A stretch of 11,353 nt of DNA from SURF-21 sp964529285 (GTDB lineage: Bacteria; Actinomycetota; Geothermincolia; Geothermincolales; RBG-13-55-18), in the NCBI GenBank assembly GCA_964529285.1, contig CAZGWK010000071.1, positions 1 through 11,353 of the forward strand. Reading direction: 5' to 3'. The notes under the pieces were generated by a model, which searched no databases, was not told the DNA's origin, and saw only the letters and a list, made by a program, of their open reading frames with translations. The translations under genes and the position numbers were made by a program. Shown here in pieces: positions 4,803 through 11,353 of the stretch; positions within the stretch are counted from its first letter, which is position 1, and every line of letters begins with the position of its first letter.

Positions 4803-6074
4803 ATGTATCGGATTACCATCATCGGCGGGGCGGGGGACATGGCCCAGGTGGCGGCGAGGACCCTCCTTTCTATTGTCGAAGATTGCAGGTTGATGCTGGC
4901 CGACTACGATCTGGCCAGAGCGGAGAAGGTGGCAGGTCATTACGGCACCTCGCGGGTGGAAGCAACCTATGTCGACATATACGACCCGGAGGTCTTACGC
5001 GAGGCGATAAGGGGCAGCGACCTGGTGGCCAATTGCACCGGCCCCTACTACCGCACCGGCCGCCCGGTGGTGGAGGCCTGCATCGAAGAGGAGGTCGATT
5101 ACATCGACCTGGGGGACGACGAGGAATCCGCCCTGGAGCTGCTGTCCATGCACGAGCGGGCCCGGGAGGCAGGGATCACCGCCCTCATCTGCTGCGGGGT
5201 GGCGCCCGGACTGGTAAACGTGATGGCGCGGGAATGCGCCGCGCAGCTGGACGAGGTGGAGGGAATCGACCTGGCCTGGGTCACCGGTTCCACGCCCCCC
5301 AAGGAGGGTAAGGAGAAAGGCGGCGCTGCCGTCTTCGAACACATGTTGCATGCCTGCATGGGCAAGTGCGGCACCATCAGGGAAGGTAAAAGGGTGGAGA
5401 TCCCCTCCTTCCGCATCGGGCACGACCTCGAGTTCCCGGAGCCGCTGGGCGAATACCGCCTCTTCGAGCTCGGGCACGCAGAGGTCGCCACCATGCCCCG
5501 CTATTTCCCGGGCGTGAAGACCGTGCGTACCATGGGCGCCCTTTGCCCACCCTACTTCAACGGCGTCTTCCGCGGCATAGCGAAGGCGGTAGGCGAAGGC
5601 AAGGTTGAGATGAAGGACGCCGTCCGCTTCCTGCTGGCCCTGGATGCCGGGGAGAACCCGCGCGGCTTCAAGCTCTATCTCAGCCTCTTGGGGGGCGTAC
5701 TCTCACAGCTCATGCGCGGAGAGATCAGCGCCAGCGAGTTCTTCGCTTTCCTCAAGGAGGTGGCGGGCAGGCCACAGGGCCGTTCCATCGGCGCCGTCCT
5801 GGTGGCGGTGGAAGGGATCAAGGACGGCAGGAGGCTGCGCATACAGACTTCCCACGCCGATTACCAGGGAGGCCCGGAGGGTGGCCTGGACATGGACGAC
5901 TGGACGGGTACACCCCTGGCGGTCTTCGCCTCCATGCTCCTGGACGGATCCATAGACGAGAAAGGCGTGCTGGCGCCCGAAGCCTGCGTGGACCCCACAG
6001 AGTTCAGAAACCGCATGAGCGCGGCCATACCGGAAGCGGAGGAGGCAATGCAGGTTGAGGTCGGCGAGATCTGA
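4803..6074 (+). CDS. Saccharopine dehydrogenase-like NAD(P)-dependent oxidoreductase
   Basis: A 423-residue protein. The N-terminus is a Rossmann fold (ITIIGGAGDMAQVAA, 4-18), followed by acidic LADYD (32-36) at the end of the second strand, where NAD(P) specificity is set. SDLVANCTGPYYRTGRPVVEACIEEEVDYIDL (72-103, seen in two adjoining blocks) is typical of the saccharopine dehydrogenase NADP-binding family. The C-terminal two thirds is the mixed substrate domain, including GVAPGLVNVMA (137-147). The family joins or splits amino acids and keto acids through secondary amines, but many members have unknown substrates. Its place between two corrinoid protein genes suggests action on the methylated or demethylated substrate, possibly an amine or N-methyl amino acid; that is inference. 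GGGGGAG lies about seven bases before the ATG. Confidence 0.8.
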   Translation: MYRITIIGGAGDMAQVAARTLLSIVEDCRLMLADYDLARAEKVAGHYGTSRVEATYVDIYDPEVLREAIRGSDLVANCTGPYYRTGRPVVEACIEEEVDYIDLGDDEESALELLSMHERAREAGITALICCGVAPGLVNVMARECAAQLDEVEGIDLAWVTGSTPPKEGKEKGGAAVFEHMLHACMGKCGTIREGKRVEIPSFRIGHDLEFPEPLGEYRLFELGHAEVATMPRYFPGVKTVRTMGALCPPYFNGVFRGIAKAVGEGKVEMKDAVRFLLALDAGENPRGFKLYLSLLGGVLSQLMRGEISASEFFAFLKEVAGRPQGRSIGAVLVAVEGIKDGRRLRIQTSHADYQGGPEGGLDMDDWTGTPLAVFASMLLDGSIDEKGVLAPEACVDPTEFRNRMSAAIPEAEEAMQVEVGEI

Positions 6075-6156
6075 CCATGTCGATTTCAAGCGTTATGTGT
6101 TTAGAGAATTATTGCTGGCGAAGCGGAAACGAGTTCATGGAGAAGGAGTGATCGGC

Positions 6157-6780
6157 ATGAGCGAGAGGATCGCAGCTTTGATCGCGGCCGTTGAGGAGGA
6201 CATGACCCTCGAGGAGGTGCGCAAGGCGCTGGGCGAAGGCGCCGACCCGCTCTCCCTGGTGGAGGCCTTACGCGAGGGCATGTCCGTAGTGGGTGAGAAA
6301 TACGAGGCGAAGGAATATTTCCTGCCCGACCTCATCATATCGGCCGAGATCTTCAAGGAGGCCATCGCCCTCATCGAGCCCCACCTGCAGGGCGGGGGCA
6401 CCGCGACCAAAGGGTCGGTGGTGATCGGCACGGTGCACGGGGATATCCACGACATCGGCAAGAACATCGTGGCGACCATGCTCAGGTGCAACGGCTACGA
6501 AGTGCACGACCTGGGAGTGGATGTGCCTCCCCAGTCCTTCGTGGAGCAGGCCTCGCAGACCGGGGCCGGCCTGGTGGCCATGTCCGGGCTGCTGACCCTG
6601 GGCTTCGACGCCATGAGGGACACCGTGGACGCCCTGGCCGAGGCGGGGCTGCGCGACAGGCTCAAGATAATCATCGGGGGCGGCCCCGTGAACGAGAAAG
6701 TGCTCGAGTATTGCAAGGCGGACGCTTTCGGGAAGGATCCCGCGGAGGCGGTCAGGCAGGCCGATCGCTATATGGGGTAG
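6157..6780 (+). CDS. Corrinoid (B12-binding) methyltransferase protein, second copy
   Basis: A 207-residue protein with the same design as the product at 4125: helical cap (REGMSVVGEKYEAKEYFLPD, about 39-58), the cobalamin motif D96-x-H98-x-x-G101 (GDIHDIGKNI), SGLL (143-146) and GGG (174-176). I chose ATG 6157 because AAGGAG ends eight bases upstream and family members start close to this point. An upstream extension to 6055 overlaps the preceding gene and has poor codon use. It lies directly before the UroD-fold methyltransferase gene, so these two are the most likely functional pair. The 82 bp behind the dehydrogenase gene shows no clear promoter or terminator. Confidence 0.93.
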   Translation: MSERIAALIAAVEEDMTLEEVRKALGEGADPLSLVEALREGMSVVGEKYEAKEYFLPDLIISAEIFKEAIALIEPHLQGGGTATKGSVVIGTVHGDIHDIGKNIVATMLRCNGYEVHDLGVDVPPQSFVEQASQTGAGLVAMSGLLTLGFDAMRDTVDALAEAGLRDRLKIIIGGGPVNEKVLEYCKADAFGKDPAEAVRQADRYMG

Positions 6781-6851
6781 GGGGATGAAGTGTGCCCATG
6801 AAAACCAGCCGGCCACAGTCAGGTATTGGCGGCGATCAGAAAGGAGTTCGA

Positions 6852-8054
6852 GTGAAGCAGAGGATAATACTCCATCCCAAAGACACCATGACCGCGGAGG
6901 AGCGGCTGCAGGCGGTCATCAACCTGCAAGTACCCGACCGCGTGCCCGCGTGCCCGTTCATATATTATTTTGCGGCTTTTCATGCGGGAATAACCGTGCA
7001 CGAGTTATGGTCGCAGCCGAAGAAGTACCGTCAGGCTATCGATAAATGTTACCGGGAACTGGGTCCCTGGGATGTCTATTATCCCACCAATCCCCTGCGT
7101 CCGGAGCTCTACACTTTCATCATGCCCATGAAGGCGAAGTGGCCGGGCATCGACCTCCCCCCGGACAGCATCTGCCAGCTGCTGGAGGAGGAGATCATGA
7201 AACCGGAGGACTACGAGTGGATAAGCGAGCTTGCGCGCAAGTACCCCAAGTTCACCTACATCCCGTTCTTCATGCGCATGATCTCCCGCGCCTGGGACGA
7301 TATAGGCGAGGATGCGAGGGGATACGCGAAAATGCTCGCCGCCCTGGTGTGGAACTTCGCCAACTGGAGATACGATTTCGCGTGCATGAAGATGCGGGGC
7401 ACGACCGTACTGTACAGCTTCCTGCCCGAAGCCGCTTTCGATACATTCTCCCTCGCCCGCAGTTTTCTCGAGTTCTCCCGCGATCTCAGGAAGCGGCCCC
7501 AGGAGATAGCCAGGGCCGCGGACGAGCTCACCGAGGGCTATCTGTTCGCCTGCAGGGCCATATGCATGTTCATGGGGATCAAGCGGGTGGAGATATTCGT
7601 GCACCGCTCCTCCACCGACTTCATCTCGCCCGATACCTTCCGCAGCCTTTCCTTTCCCTCCCTGAAAGCGCTGGTGGAGAAGCTGGTTGCAGTGGGTATC
7701 AACCCCATCCTCCACTGCGATGGCAACTGGGACATGAACCTCGAAACACTCAGGGAGCTCCCGGCGGGGAATATCGTCATACAGTTCGACGGACCTACCG
7801 ATATCTTCCTGGCCAAGCGGGTCATCGGGGACCGCATATGCATCATGGGCGACGTACCCGCGAGCATGCTGGTATTGGGCTCCCCCGATGAGGTGGACGA
7901 GTACTGCCACCGACTCATCGAAGAGGTAGGCAAGGGCGGAGGTTACATCATGGGTGCAGGATGCGAGATACCGCCCAATGCAAGGCCCGAGAACGTAAAG
8001 GCCATGCTGGACTCGGTGACCAAATACGGATACTACGACTCGGACGGTCGCTGA
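6852..8054 (+). CDS. Uroporphyrinogen decarboxylase-fold methyltransferase (MtaA/MtbA-related)
   Basis: A 400-residue TIM-barrel protein of the UroD family. MTAEERLQAVINLQVPDRVP (residues 13-32) is the standard start of corrinoid-linked members. In MtaA/MtbA zinc is held by H-x-C plus a distal Cys. Here the first site reads H288-C289-D290-G-N and the distal site is GAGC371EIPP, so the ligand pattern is altered. It probably moves methyl groups to or from a corrinoid protein, as the adjacent gene suggests, and is not a haem enzyme. GTG 6852 is preferred: AAGGAG ends five bases before it, and the 60 bases before it lack the G/C-rich third positions of real coding sequence here. GTG 6792, with GGGG seven bases upstream, would add 20 residues and remains possible. 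It is the last gene of the operon. Confidence 0.85.
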   Translation: MKQRIILHPKDTMTAEERLQAVINLQVPDRVPACPFIYYFAAFHAGITVHELWSQPKKYRQAIDKCYRELGPWDVYYPTNPLRPELYTFIMPMKAKWPGIDLPPDSICQLLEEEIMKPEDYEWISELARKYPKFTYIPFFMRMISRAWDDIGEDARGYAKMLAALVWNFANWRYDFACMKMRGTTVLYSFLPEAAFDTFSLARSFLEFSRDLRKRPQEIARAADELTEGYLFACRAICMFMGIKRVEIFVHRSSTDFISPDTFRSLSFPSLKALVEKLVAVGINPILHCDGNWDMNLETLRELPAGNIVIQFDGPTDIFLAKRVIGDRICIMGDVPASMLVLGSPDEVDEYCHRLIEEVGKGGGYIMGAGCEIPPNARPENVKAMLDSVTKYGYYDSDGR

Positions 8055-8076
8055 TTAGCTGGTTCCCGGAAAAAGA

Positions 8077-8101
8077 AACCGGCGGCGCCAGGCCGCCGGT
8101 T
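8077..8101. terminator. Bidirectional intrinsic terminator between convergent genes
   Basis: AACCGGCGGC (8077-8086) and GCCGCCGGTT (8092-8101) form a perfect 10 bp stem with a five-base loop. On the minus strand the stem is followed by TCTTTTT, a strong terminator for the gene at 8118-8351. On the plus strand only TTATATAG follows, so termination of the methyl-transfer operon is plausible but weaker. Confidence 0.85.
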
Positions 8102-8117
8102 ATATAGCAGCGCGAGG

Positions 8118-8351
8118 TCAGACTTTTATCGCTCGGATTTTTTCCGCCAGAGAACTTCCCACGTCTTTCCCGGAGAAGAAAGATACCGATTTATCTATCT
8201 TCTCGGCGAGTTCGGGAAGCTTGTCCGCCGTAAGTGTGTCGGGCGTCGTGCCGATGAGCTCGCAGTTCTTCTTCACCGTTGCCCTGGCAATAAAATCACC
8301 TACCGCGTCGGAGAGGATCTTCTCTATCTCCTGCGCAAGTCTATTCGCCAA
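8118..8351 (-). CDS. Small protein of unknown function (77 residues)
   Basis: I do not recognise this protein. It starts at TTG (8351) with a perfect AGGAGG seven bases upstream and ends 16 bp before the terminator stem, so it is very likely a real single-gene unit. It is soluble, rich in Lys, Asp, Glu, Ala and Leu, and predicted mostly helical: helix about 3-30 (RLAQEIEKILSDAVGDFIAR), a middle part with TTPDTLTADKLPELAEKI, and a final helix 66-75. A single Cys (Cys30) and no metal motif, signal peptide or membrane segment are seen. It is convergent to the methyl-transfer operon and divergent from the ferredoxin-AOR operon. Confidence 0.75.
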   Translation of the reverse strand: MANRLAQEIEKILSDAVGDFIARATVKKNCELIGTTPDTLTADKLPELAEKIDKSVSFFSGKDVGSSLAEKIRAIKV

Positions 8352-8507
8352 AACCTTTCCTCCTGTCCTCTCGTCTCCTTCTTCGGCGGCGAAAAAACCC
8401 GCCTCCCGTCTACCGGCAGACTATCTTTCCTGGAATAAGGCATTCCCTATCATATATCGTTTTCATGATGGAGAAACTTTATCCCCTCACCAGGATTAAT
8501 GCTCTGA
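8352..8507. other. Intergenic region upstream of the 77-residue protein
   Basis: No gene is seen. A minus-strand TATGAT (8454 down to 8449) is a possible -10 box for the gene at 8351, without a good -35. The GC-rich hairpin GGCGG/CCGCC around an A-rich loop (about 8384-8402) falls in the leader of that transcript. Neither is strong enough to name more precisely. Confidence 0.3.
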
Positions 8508-8513
8508 TACTAT
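8505..8513 (+). promoter_or_regulatory. Extended -10 promoter of the ferredoxin-AOR operon
   Basis: TGATACTAT fits an extended -10 (TGn followed by TACTAT at 8508-8513). No good -35 is visible, which extended -10 promoters tolerate. The predicted start of transcription, about seven bases on, coincides with A8520, the first base of the folded leader. Confidence 0.45.
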
Positions 8514-8519
8514 TCCGTT

Positions 8520-8589
8520 ACCTCTTCGTCCATGCGGTTCAGTGGTCGTAAAGGGAGTTAAGCGAATGAACGCGGATGAGGGAAGAGGT
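8520..8589 (+). ncRNA. Candidate structured leader RNA upstream of ferredoxin-AOR
   Basis: A long interrupted stem closes this 70-base element. ACCTCTTC (8520-8527) pairs with GAAGAGGT (8582-8589), GTCC (8528-8531) with GGAT (8574-8577, one G-U), GC (8534-8535) with GC (8572-8573), and GTTCA (8537-8541) with TGAAC (8567-8571). This makes 19 pairs with bulges AT, G and GAGG and a 25-base apical loop, 8542-8566. It begins at the predicted transcription start and ends 49 bases before the ferredoxin start. It may be a riboswitch, a protein-binding leader or an mRNA-stabilising stem. I could not match it to the molybdenum/tungsten cofactor RNA motif, although a tungsten-type enzyme follows. Pairing was found by eye. 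Confidence 0.4.
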
Positions 8590-8638
8590 ATAGAATAAGG
8601 GGGCTGGTGATATAAGGCCTTTGGGAGGAGGGCCCGCG

Positions 8639-8848
8639 ATGATCCACGCAGCCGACAGGTGCACGGGCTGCCGTACGTGCCAATTGATATGCTCGCTTTC
8701 CCACGACGGTGAATGCAATCCCTCGCTGTCGCGCATCGTCCTGTACGCAGAGGGGCTGCGGCTGCGGGCCGAGTTCACGCCCGAGTGCGACGAGTGCGCG
8801 AGGTGCGCGAAGTTCTGTCCCTACGGCGCTATTGCAAAGGGGAAATGA
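8639..8848 (+). CDS. Two-cluster [4Fe-4S] ferredoxin-like protein, AOR partner
   Basis: A 69-residue protein with C8-x2-C11-x2-C14-x3-C18 and C50-x2-C53-x2-C56-x3-C60-P, the pattern of two [4Fe-4S] clusters. The 31-residue stretch between the clusters is longer than in clostridial ferredoxins and contains SLSRIVLYAEGLRLRAEF, as in the small electron-transfer subunits encoded beside AOR-family enzymes. ATG 8639 is chosen because GGGAGGAGGG lies just upstream; an in-frame TTG at 8621 would put that ribosome binding site inside the gene. It lies one base before the AOR start, so both proteins are almost surely made together, and it likely takes electrons from, or gives them to, the AOR subunit. 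Confidence 0.88.
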   Translation: MIHAADRCTGCRTCQLICSLSHDGECNPSLSRIVLYAEGLRLRAEFTPECDECARCAKFCPYGAIAKGK

Positions 8849-8849
8849 C

Positions 8850-10694
8850 ATGGAGGGAGGATATACGGGGAGGTTGATGGTAGCCGACCTGGCCCGCGGC
8901 ACGGCTCGAGTGGAAGCATACCCGGAGCAATACGCCCTCGATCTCCTGGGGGGCTTTGGGGCCAACAACCGCCTCTTTCTCGACTATTCCGAAGCGGGGA
9001 CAGACCCTCTGTCGCCGGATAATCCGGTGGTTGTCGGTGCCGGGCCGTTTGTGGGGACCATGGTCCCGGGTTCCTCCCGCTTCATGGCCAACGCACGCGT
9101 ACCGCTCACGGGCGCGGTGGCATCGGCGGGCGGGAGCATGGGCCTGGGCGCCAACATGAAGTGGTCCGGCCTAGACCACATGGTCCTTCGCGGCAGGGCG
9201 GCGGAGCCCGTAATCATGTACGTGGAGAACGGCAAGGCGGAGTTCCTGCCCGCGGTATCCCTGTGGGGCAAGGGTATCCTGGAGACGACCCGCTCGCTGT
9301 GGGCTTCGTATCCCGGATCCTCGGTCCTGGCCATCGGCCCGGCAGGGGAGAACGGGGCGCATCTCTCCCTGGCCATGATAGACGGCTGCGCGACACTGGG
9401 CAGGGGCGGCCTGGCGGCGGTGCTGGGATCAAAAAATCTCAAGGCCCTGGTGGTCAAGGGCGGTAGTGGGGTGAAGGTGGCCGACCCCGGGCGCCTGCAG
9501 GAGCTGGTCGCGGGGCTGTACGAACGCCTGGAGAACTTCGATATGCGCGAGGCGGCTGCCGAATTGGGTATGATCGGGGCGTGGCCGATGTATGCAAGCC
9601 AGCTGCTCCCCTACGGAGCGAGCGAGGAAGACCTGCGGGAGCTGACGGAGCGCTTCGGTCCCCAGGCCTACATGAAGCTGAAGAAATGCAGGATATCCTG
9701 CCCTTCCTGCTTCCTGGGCGACAAGGACGAGCTGTACCTTCCCTCGACTGGCGAGACCGTCTATTCGACATCCTTCCTGAATGCGGCCATCATAGGATGC
9801 GCCCTCTTGATGAGCGACGCGGAAGAGGCGGCCTCCACCCTTGCGCTCCTGGACGACCTGGGGCTGGATTTCATGACGCTCAGCTGGCAGGCGGCTTTCC
9901 TCCTCGAGCTGCACGAGCAGGGGATCATCACGGTAGAAGACGCGGAGGGGATACCCCTGGAAAGGGGAGCGGCGATCCTGCGCGAGCTGGCGGCGCGTGT
10001 AGCGGGACGAGAAGGGGAGATCGGCGAGTACTTCGCGCGCGGATGGCGGGGTGCCTTTGAGTTGTTCGGAGAGGACAAGCGCCGCTATAGCATGCTGGTC
10101 AGGGACCAGGACTGCCTGTACGACCCTCGCGTCAGCGGCCTGGGGACCATGGAATTCGAGCAGATCGTATCCCCGCGCGGGCCCACCTCGGCCAGCGCCG
10201 GTTCCGCGACCTACGTACCGGGGCTGCCCGAGGAGAGGCTGCGCCGCCTCACCGCGCGCATGGGGGTGGGGGAGGAAGCGCTATCCCGCATCTTCTCCCC
10301 TCCCTGGGGCATGAACGTGGGCAGGCTTACCCGCTATTCCGAGGACTGGTTCAGCCTCTTCAGCTCGCTCGGCATATGCAATCGCTACCAGATCAACCGC
10401 TTCTACCATGCCGAGCTCATCCGGGACCTCTACGCCGCGGTAACCGGCGTGGACCTCGAGGTGGGAGAGATGATGGACAAGGCCGCCTCGGGCTGGGAGC
10501 TCTACAGGGAACTAAGCGCGCGTGAAGGACTGGGGATGGAAGAGGACAGGCCGCCTGAGGCGTGGTTCGGCGAGCAGCCCCTTTGGGGACGCGGCGGCCG
10601 CCTCAAGGATTATTTCGGTAATGAACTCAATCGCGAGGATGTTCTAACGCTTCTCGAGGATTATTACGATGAGAGGAACAGGAAGCAGACTTAG
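8850..10694 (+). CDS. Aldehyde ferredoxin oxidoreductase family protein (divergent)
   Basis: A 614-residue protein, normal length for the tungsten bis-pterin AOR family, which oxidises aldehydes to acids (or the reverse) with ferredoxin. Family features include the N-terminal GYTGRLMVADL, GPFVGTMVPGSSRFMANARVPLTG in the pterin-binding domain (66-88), AIGPAGEN (161-168), LLDDLGLDFMTLSW (333-346), YDPR (424-427) and SPRG (441-444). Cluster Cys are C280, C284, C287 and C510 (SLGIC); the spacing C-x3-C-x2-C differs from the usual C-x2-C-x3-C. By eye, the active-site Glu (in YET) is Ser306 and the His after RG is Ser447, so ordinary aldehyde chemistry is doubtful. ATG 8850 has AAGGGG seven bases upstream; the open frame back to 8709 only overlaps the ferredoxin gene. 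Substrate unknown. Confidence 0.85.
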   Translation: MEGGYTGRLMVADLARGTARVEAYPEQYALDLLGGFGANNRLFLDYSEAGTDPLSPDNPVVVGAGPFVGTMVPGSSRFMANARVPLTGAVASAGGSMGLGANMKWSGLDHMVLRGRAAEPVIMYVENGKAEFLPAVSLWGKGILETTRSLWASYPGSSVLAIGPAGENGAHLSLAMIDGCATLGRGGLAAVLGSKNLKALVVKGGSGVKVADPGRLQELVAGLYERLENFDMREAAAELGMIGAWPMYASQLLPYGASEEDLRELTERFGPQAYMKLKKCRISCPSCFLGDKDELYLPSTGETVYSTSFLNAAIIGCALLMSDAEEAASTLALLDDLGLDFMTLSWQAAFLLELHEQGIITVEDAEGIPLERGAAILRELAARVAGREGEIGEYFARGWRGAFELFGEDKRRYSMLVRDQDCLYDPRVSGLGTMEFEQIVSPRGPTSASAGSATYVPGLPEERLRRLTARMGVGEEALSRIFSPPWGMNVGRLTRYSEDWFSLFSSLGICNRYQINRFYHAELIRDLYAAVTGVDLEVGEMMDKAASGWELYRELSAREGLGMEEDRPPEAWFGEQPLWGRGGRLKDYFGNELNREDVLTLLEDYYDERNRKQT

Positions 10695-10714
10695 GAGAAA
10701 CCCGGAAGGGCCGA

Positions 10715-11188
10715 ATGGCTTTGAAGGACAAAGAATACATGAAGGTCGCGCTGGAGGAAGCCCGCGCCGCTGCCGGCGAGGGCGAGGTACCCGTCGGCGC
10801 CGTACTGGTGAAGGACGGAAAGATACTCGCCTGTACTCACAACCGCAGGGAAGCCACGGGCAGTCCCCTGGACCATGCAGAGATACTGGCCCTGCGCGAG
10901 GGTTCGGCTCACCTGGGCGGTTGGAGGTTGGAGGGATCCACCATGTACGTGACCCTGGAACCCTGTCCCATGTGCGCCGGAGCCCTGGTTCAGGCGCGAG
11001 TCGCCAGGCTGGTCTTCGGGGCGCGCGACCTTAAGCTGGGCGCTGCGGGGAGCAGGTATAATCTGGTTAACGACGAGACCACCCACCACCGCATGGAGAT
11101 AACCGACGGCATCCTGGAGGAGGAGTGCGCGGATGTACTGCGCGAGTTCTTCGCGTCAAAACGCAACGGTGATAAGCCCGCAGGATGA
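10715..11188 (+). CDS. tadA: tRNA adenosine(34) deaminase TadA
   Basis: A 157-residue zinc deaminase, normal family length. It converts A34 to inosine in the anticodon of tRNA-Arg(ACG), letting one tRNA read three Arg codons. The motifs are complete: EVPVGAVLV (24-32), H54-A-E56 (zinc ligand and proton-shuttle Glu) and P83-C84-P-M-C87 (zinc ligands), followed by GARDLKLGAAGSRYNLV, the TadA-specific stretch that separates it from guanine and cytosine deaminases. GGAAGGG lies four bases before the ATG. It starts 20 bp after the AOR gene, so it may receive readthrough, though it is a housekeeping gene. A tRNA-Ser follows, a neighbour often seen beside tadA. Confidence 0.93.
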   Translation: MALKDKEYMKVALEEARAAAGEGEVPVGAVLVKDGKILACTHNRREATGSPLDHAEILALREGSAHLGGWRLEGSTMYVTLEPCPMCAGALVQARVARLVFGARDLKLGAAGSRYNLVNDETTHHRMEITDGILEEECADVLREFFASKRNGDKPAG

Positions 11189-11258
11189 GAAACCGGCGGG
11201 TGAATCATGACCATGCAGCCGTACGGGAAGCCTGTTTCAACCGTGGAGGTATCGTCGT

Positions 11259-11264
11259 TATAAT
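11259..11264 (+). promoter_or_regulatory. -10 box of the tRNA-Ser promoter
   Basis: A perfect TATAAT ends eight bases before the first base of the tRNA, so transcription would start almost at the mature 5' end. TTTCAA at 11235-11240 is a weak -35 candidate with an 18-base spacer. No U-rich terminator is seen between tadA and this site. Confidence 0.6.
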
Positions 11265-11272
11265 GGTGGAGC

Positions 11273-11353
11273 GGAGAGGTGGCAGAGTGGACGAATGCGG
11301 CGGTCTCGAAAACCGTTGGGCCTCGCGAGGGGTCTCGTGGGTTCGAATCCCAC
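11273..11353 (+). tRNA. tRNA-Ser (anticodon CGA), 3' end beyond the window
   Basis: The acceptor 5' strand is GGAGAGG (11273-11279), followed by a D arm (GCAGAGTGG...ATGC) and an anticodon stem GCGGT/ACCGT with loop CTCGAAA. That loop gives anticodon CGA for the UCG codon. A long class II variable arm (about 20 bases) and the T arm GTGGG-TTCGAAT-CCCAC follow, the last ending at the final base of the window. The missing part is the seven-base acceptor 3' strand, which should read CCTCTCC, plus the discriminator base. Confidence 0.93.

Noticed and set aside
6055..6156. Extension of the second corrinoid protein to 6055.
   Set aside because: It overlaps the dehydrogenase gene, lacks family similarity, and AAGGAG is correctly placed for ATG 6157.
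8520..8589. Molybdenum/tungsten cofactor riboswitch before the AOR operon.
   Set aside because: Attractive by context, but I could not align the conserved core of that motif; reported only as an unclassified folded leader.
8709..8849. Extension of the AOR gene upstream to an ATG at 8709.
   Set aside because: It would overlap the ferredoxin gene almost fully and adds Arg/Ser/Cys-rich sequence not in the family; a good ribosome binding site precedes ATG 8850.
11177..11200. Hairpin CCCGC/GCGGG around the tadA stop codon as terminator.
   Set aside because: Only five base pairs with a 14-base loop and no T run; probably chance in GC-rich sequence.

Overview
The window looks like part of a metagenome-assembled scaffold from an anaerobic, GC-rich bacterium. 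Third codon positions are strongly G/C, GTG and TTG starts are common, and the contents are oxygen-sensitive: radical SAM and membrane Fe-S proteins, two corrinoid proteins, a tungsten-type aldehyde ferredoxin oxidoreductase homologue and a probable selenoprotein. There are no archaeal signs (good Shine-Dalgarno sites, a bacterial tRNA-Ser and tadA). A deep-branching anaerobic actinobacterial or firmicute lineage is my guess; the sequence alone does not settle it. Positions 2716-2815 are exactly 100 N, so adjacency across that gap rests on scaffolding only.

Layout. 1-423 (minus): an FmdB-type zinc ribbon protein followed by the N-terminus of an IscU/NifU-type Fe-S scaffold protein. 550-1482 (plus): a radical SAM protein with a C-terminal winged helix. 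1483-1679: a non-coding leader with two hairpins around a classical H-type pseudoknot. 1680-2711 (plus): a 53-residue CXXC membrane protein (CD1871A-like) and a NapH-like polyferredoxin membrane protein, then the start of another gene cut off by the gap. 2816-3129 (minus, 3' end in the gap): a thioredoxin-fold lipoprotein whose first active-site Cys codon is TGA, best read as selenocysteine (U-P-A-C), with a bacterial SECIS-like hairpin downstream of the TGA.

3346-8054 (plus) is a methyl-transfer island: a GntR/HutC regulator with a palindromic operator in front of it, a corrinoid protein, a saccharopine-dehydrogenase-like NAD(P) enzyme, a second corrinoid protein and a uroporphyrinogen-decarboxylase-fold methyltransferase. 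The likely scheme is that a methyl group is moved from a substrate onto a corrinoid protein and then onward, under control of a ligand-sensing GntR regulator. No MttB/MtgB-type methyltransferase is present, so the substrate is unknown. A two-way terminator at 8077-8101 separates this island from a convergent 77-residue protein of unknown function (8118-8351, minus).

8508-10694 (plus): an extended -10 promoter, a strongly folded leader, a two-cluster ferredoxin and a divergent AOR-family protein that seems to lack the usual active-site Glu and His. tadA (10715-11188) and a tRNA-Ser(CGA), cut off at the window end, complete the region.
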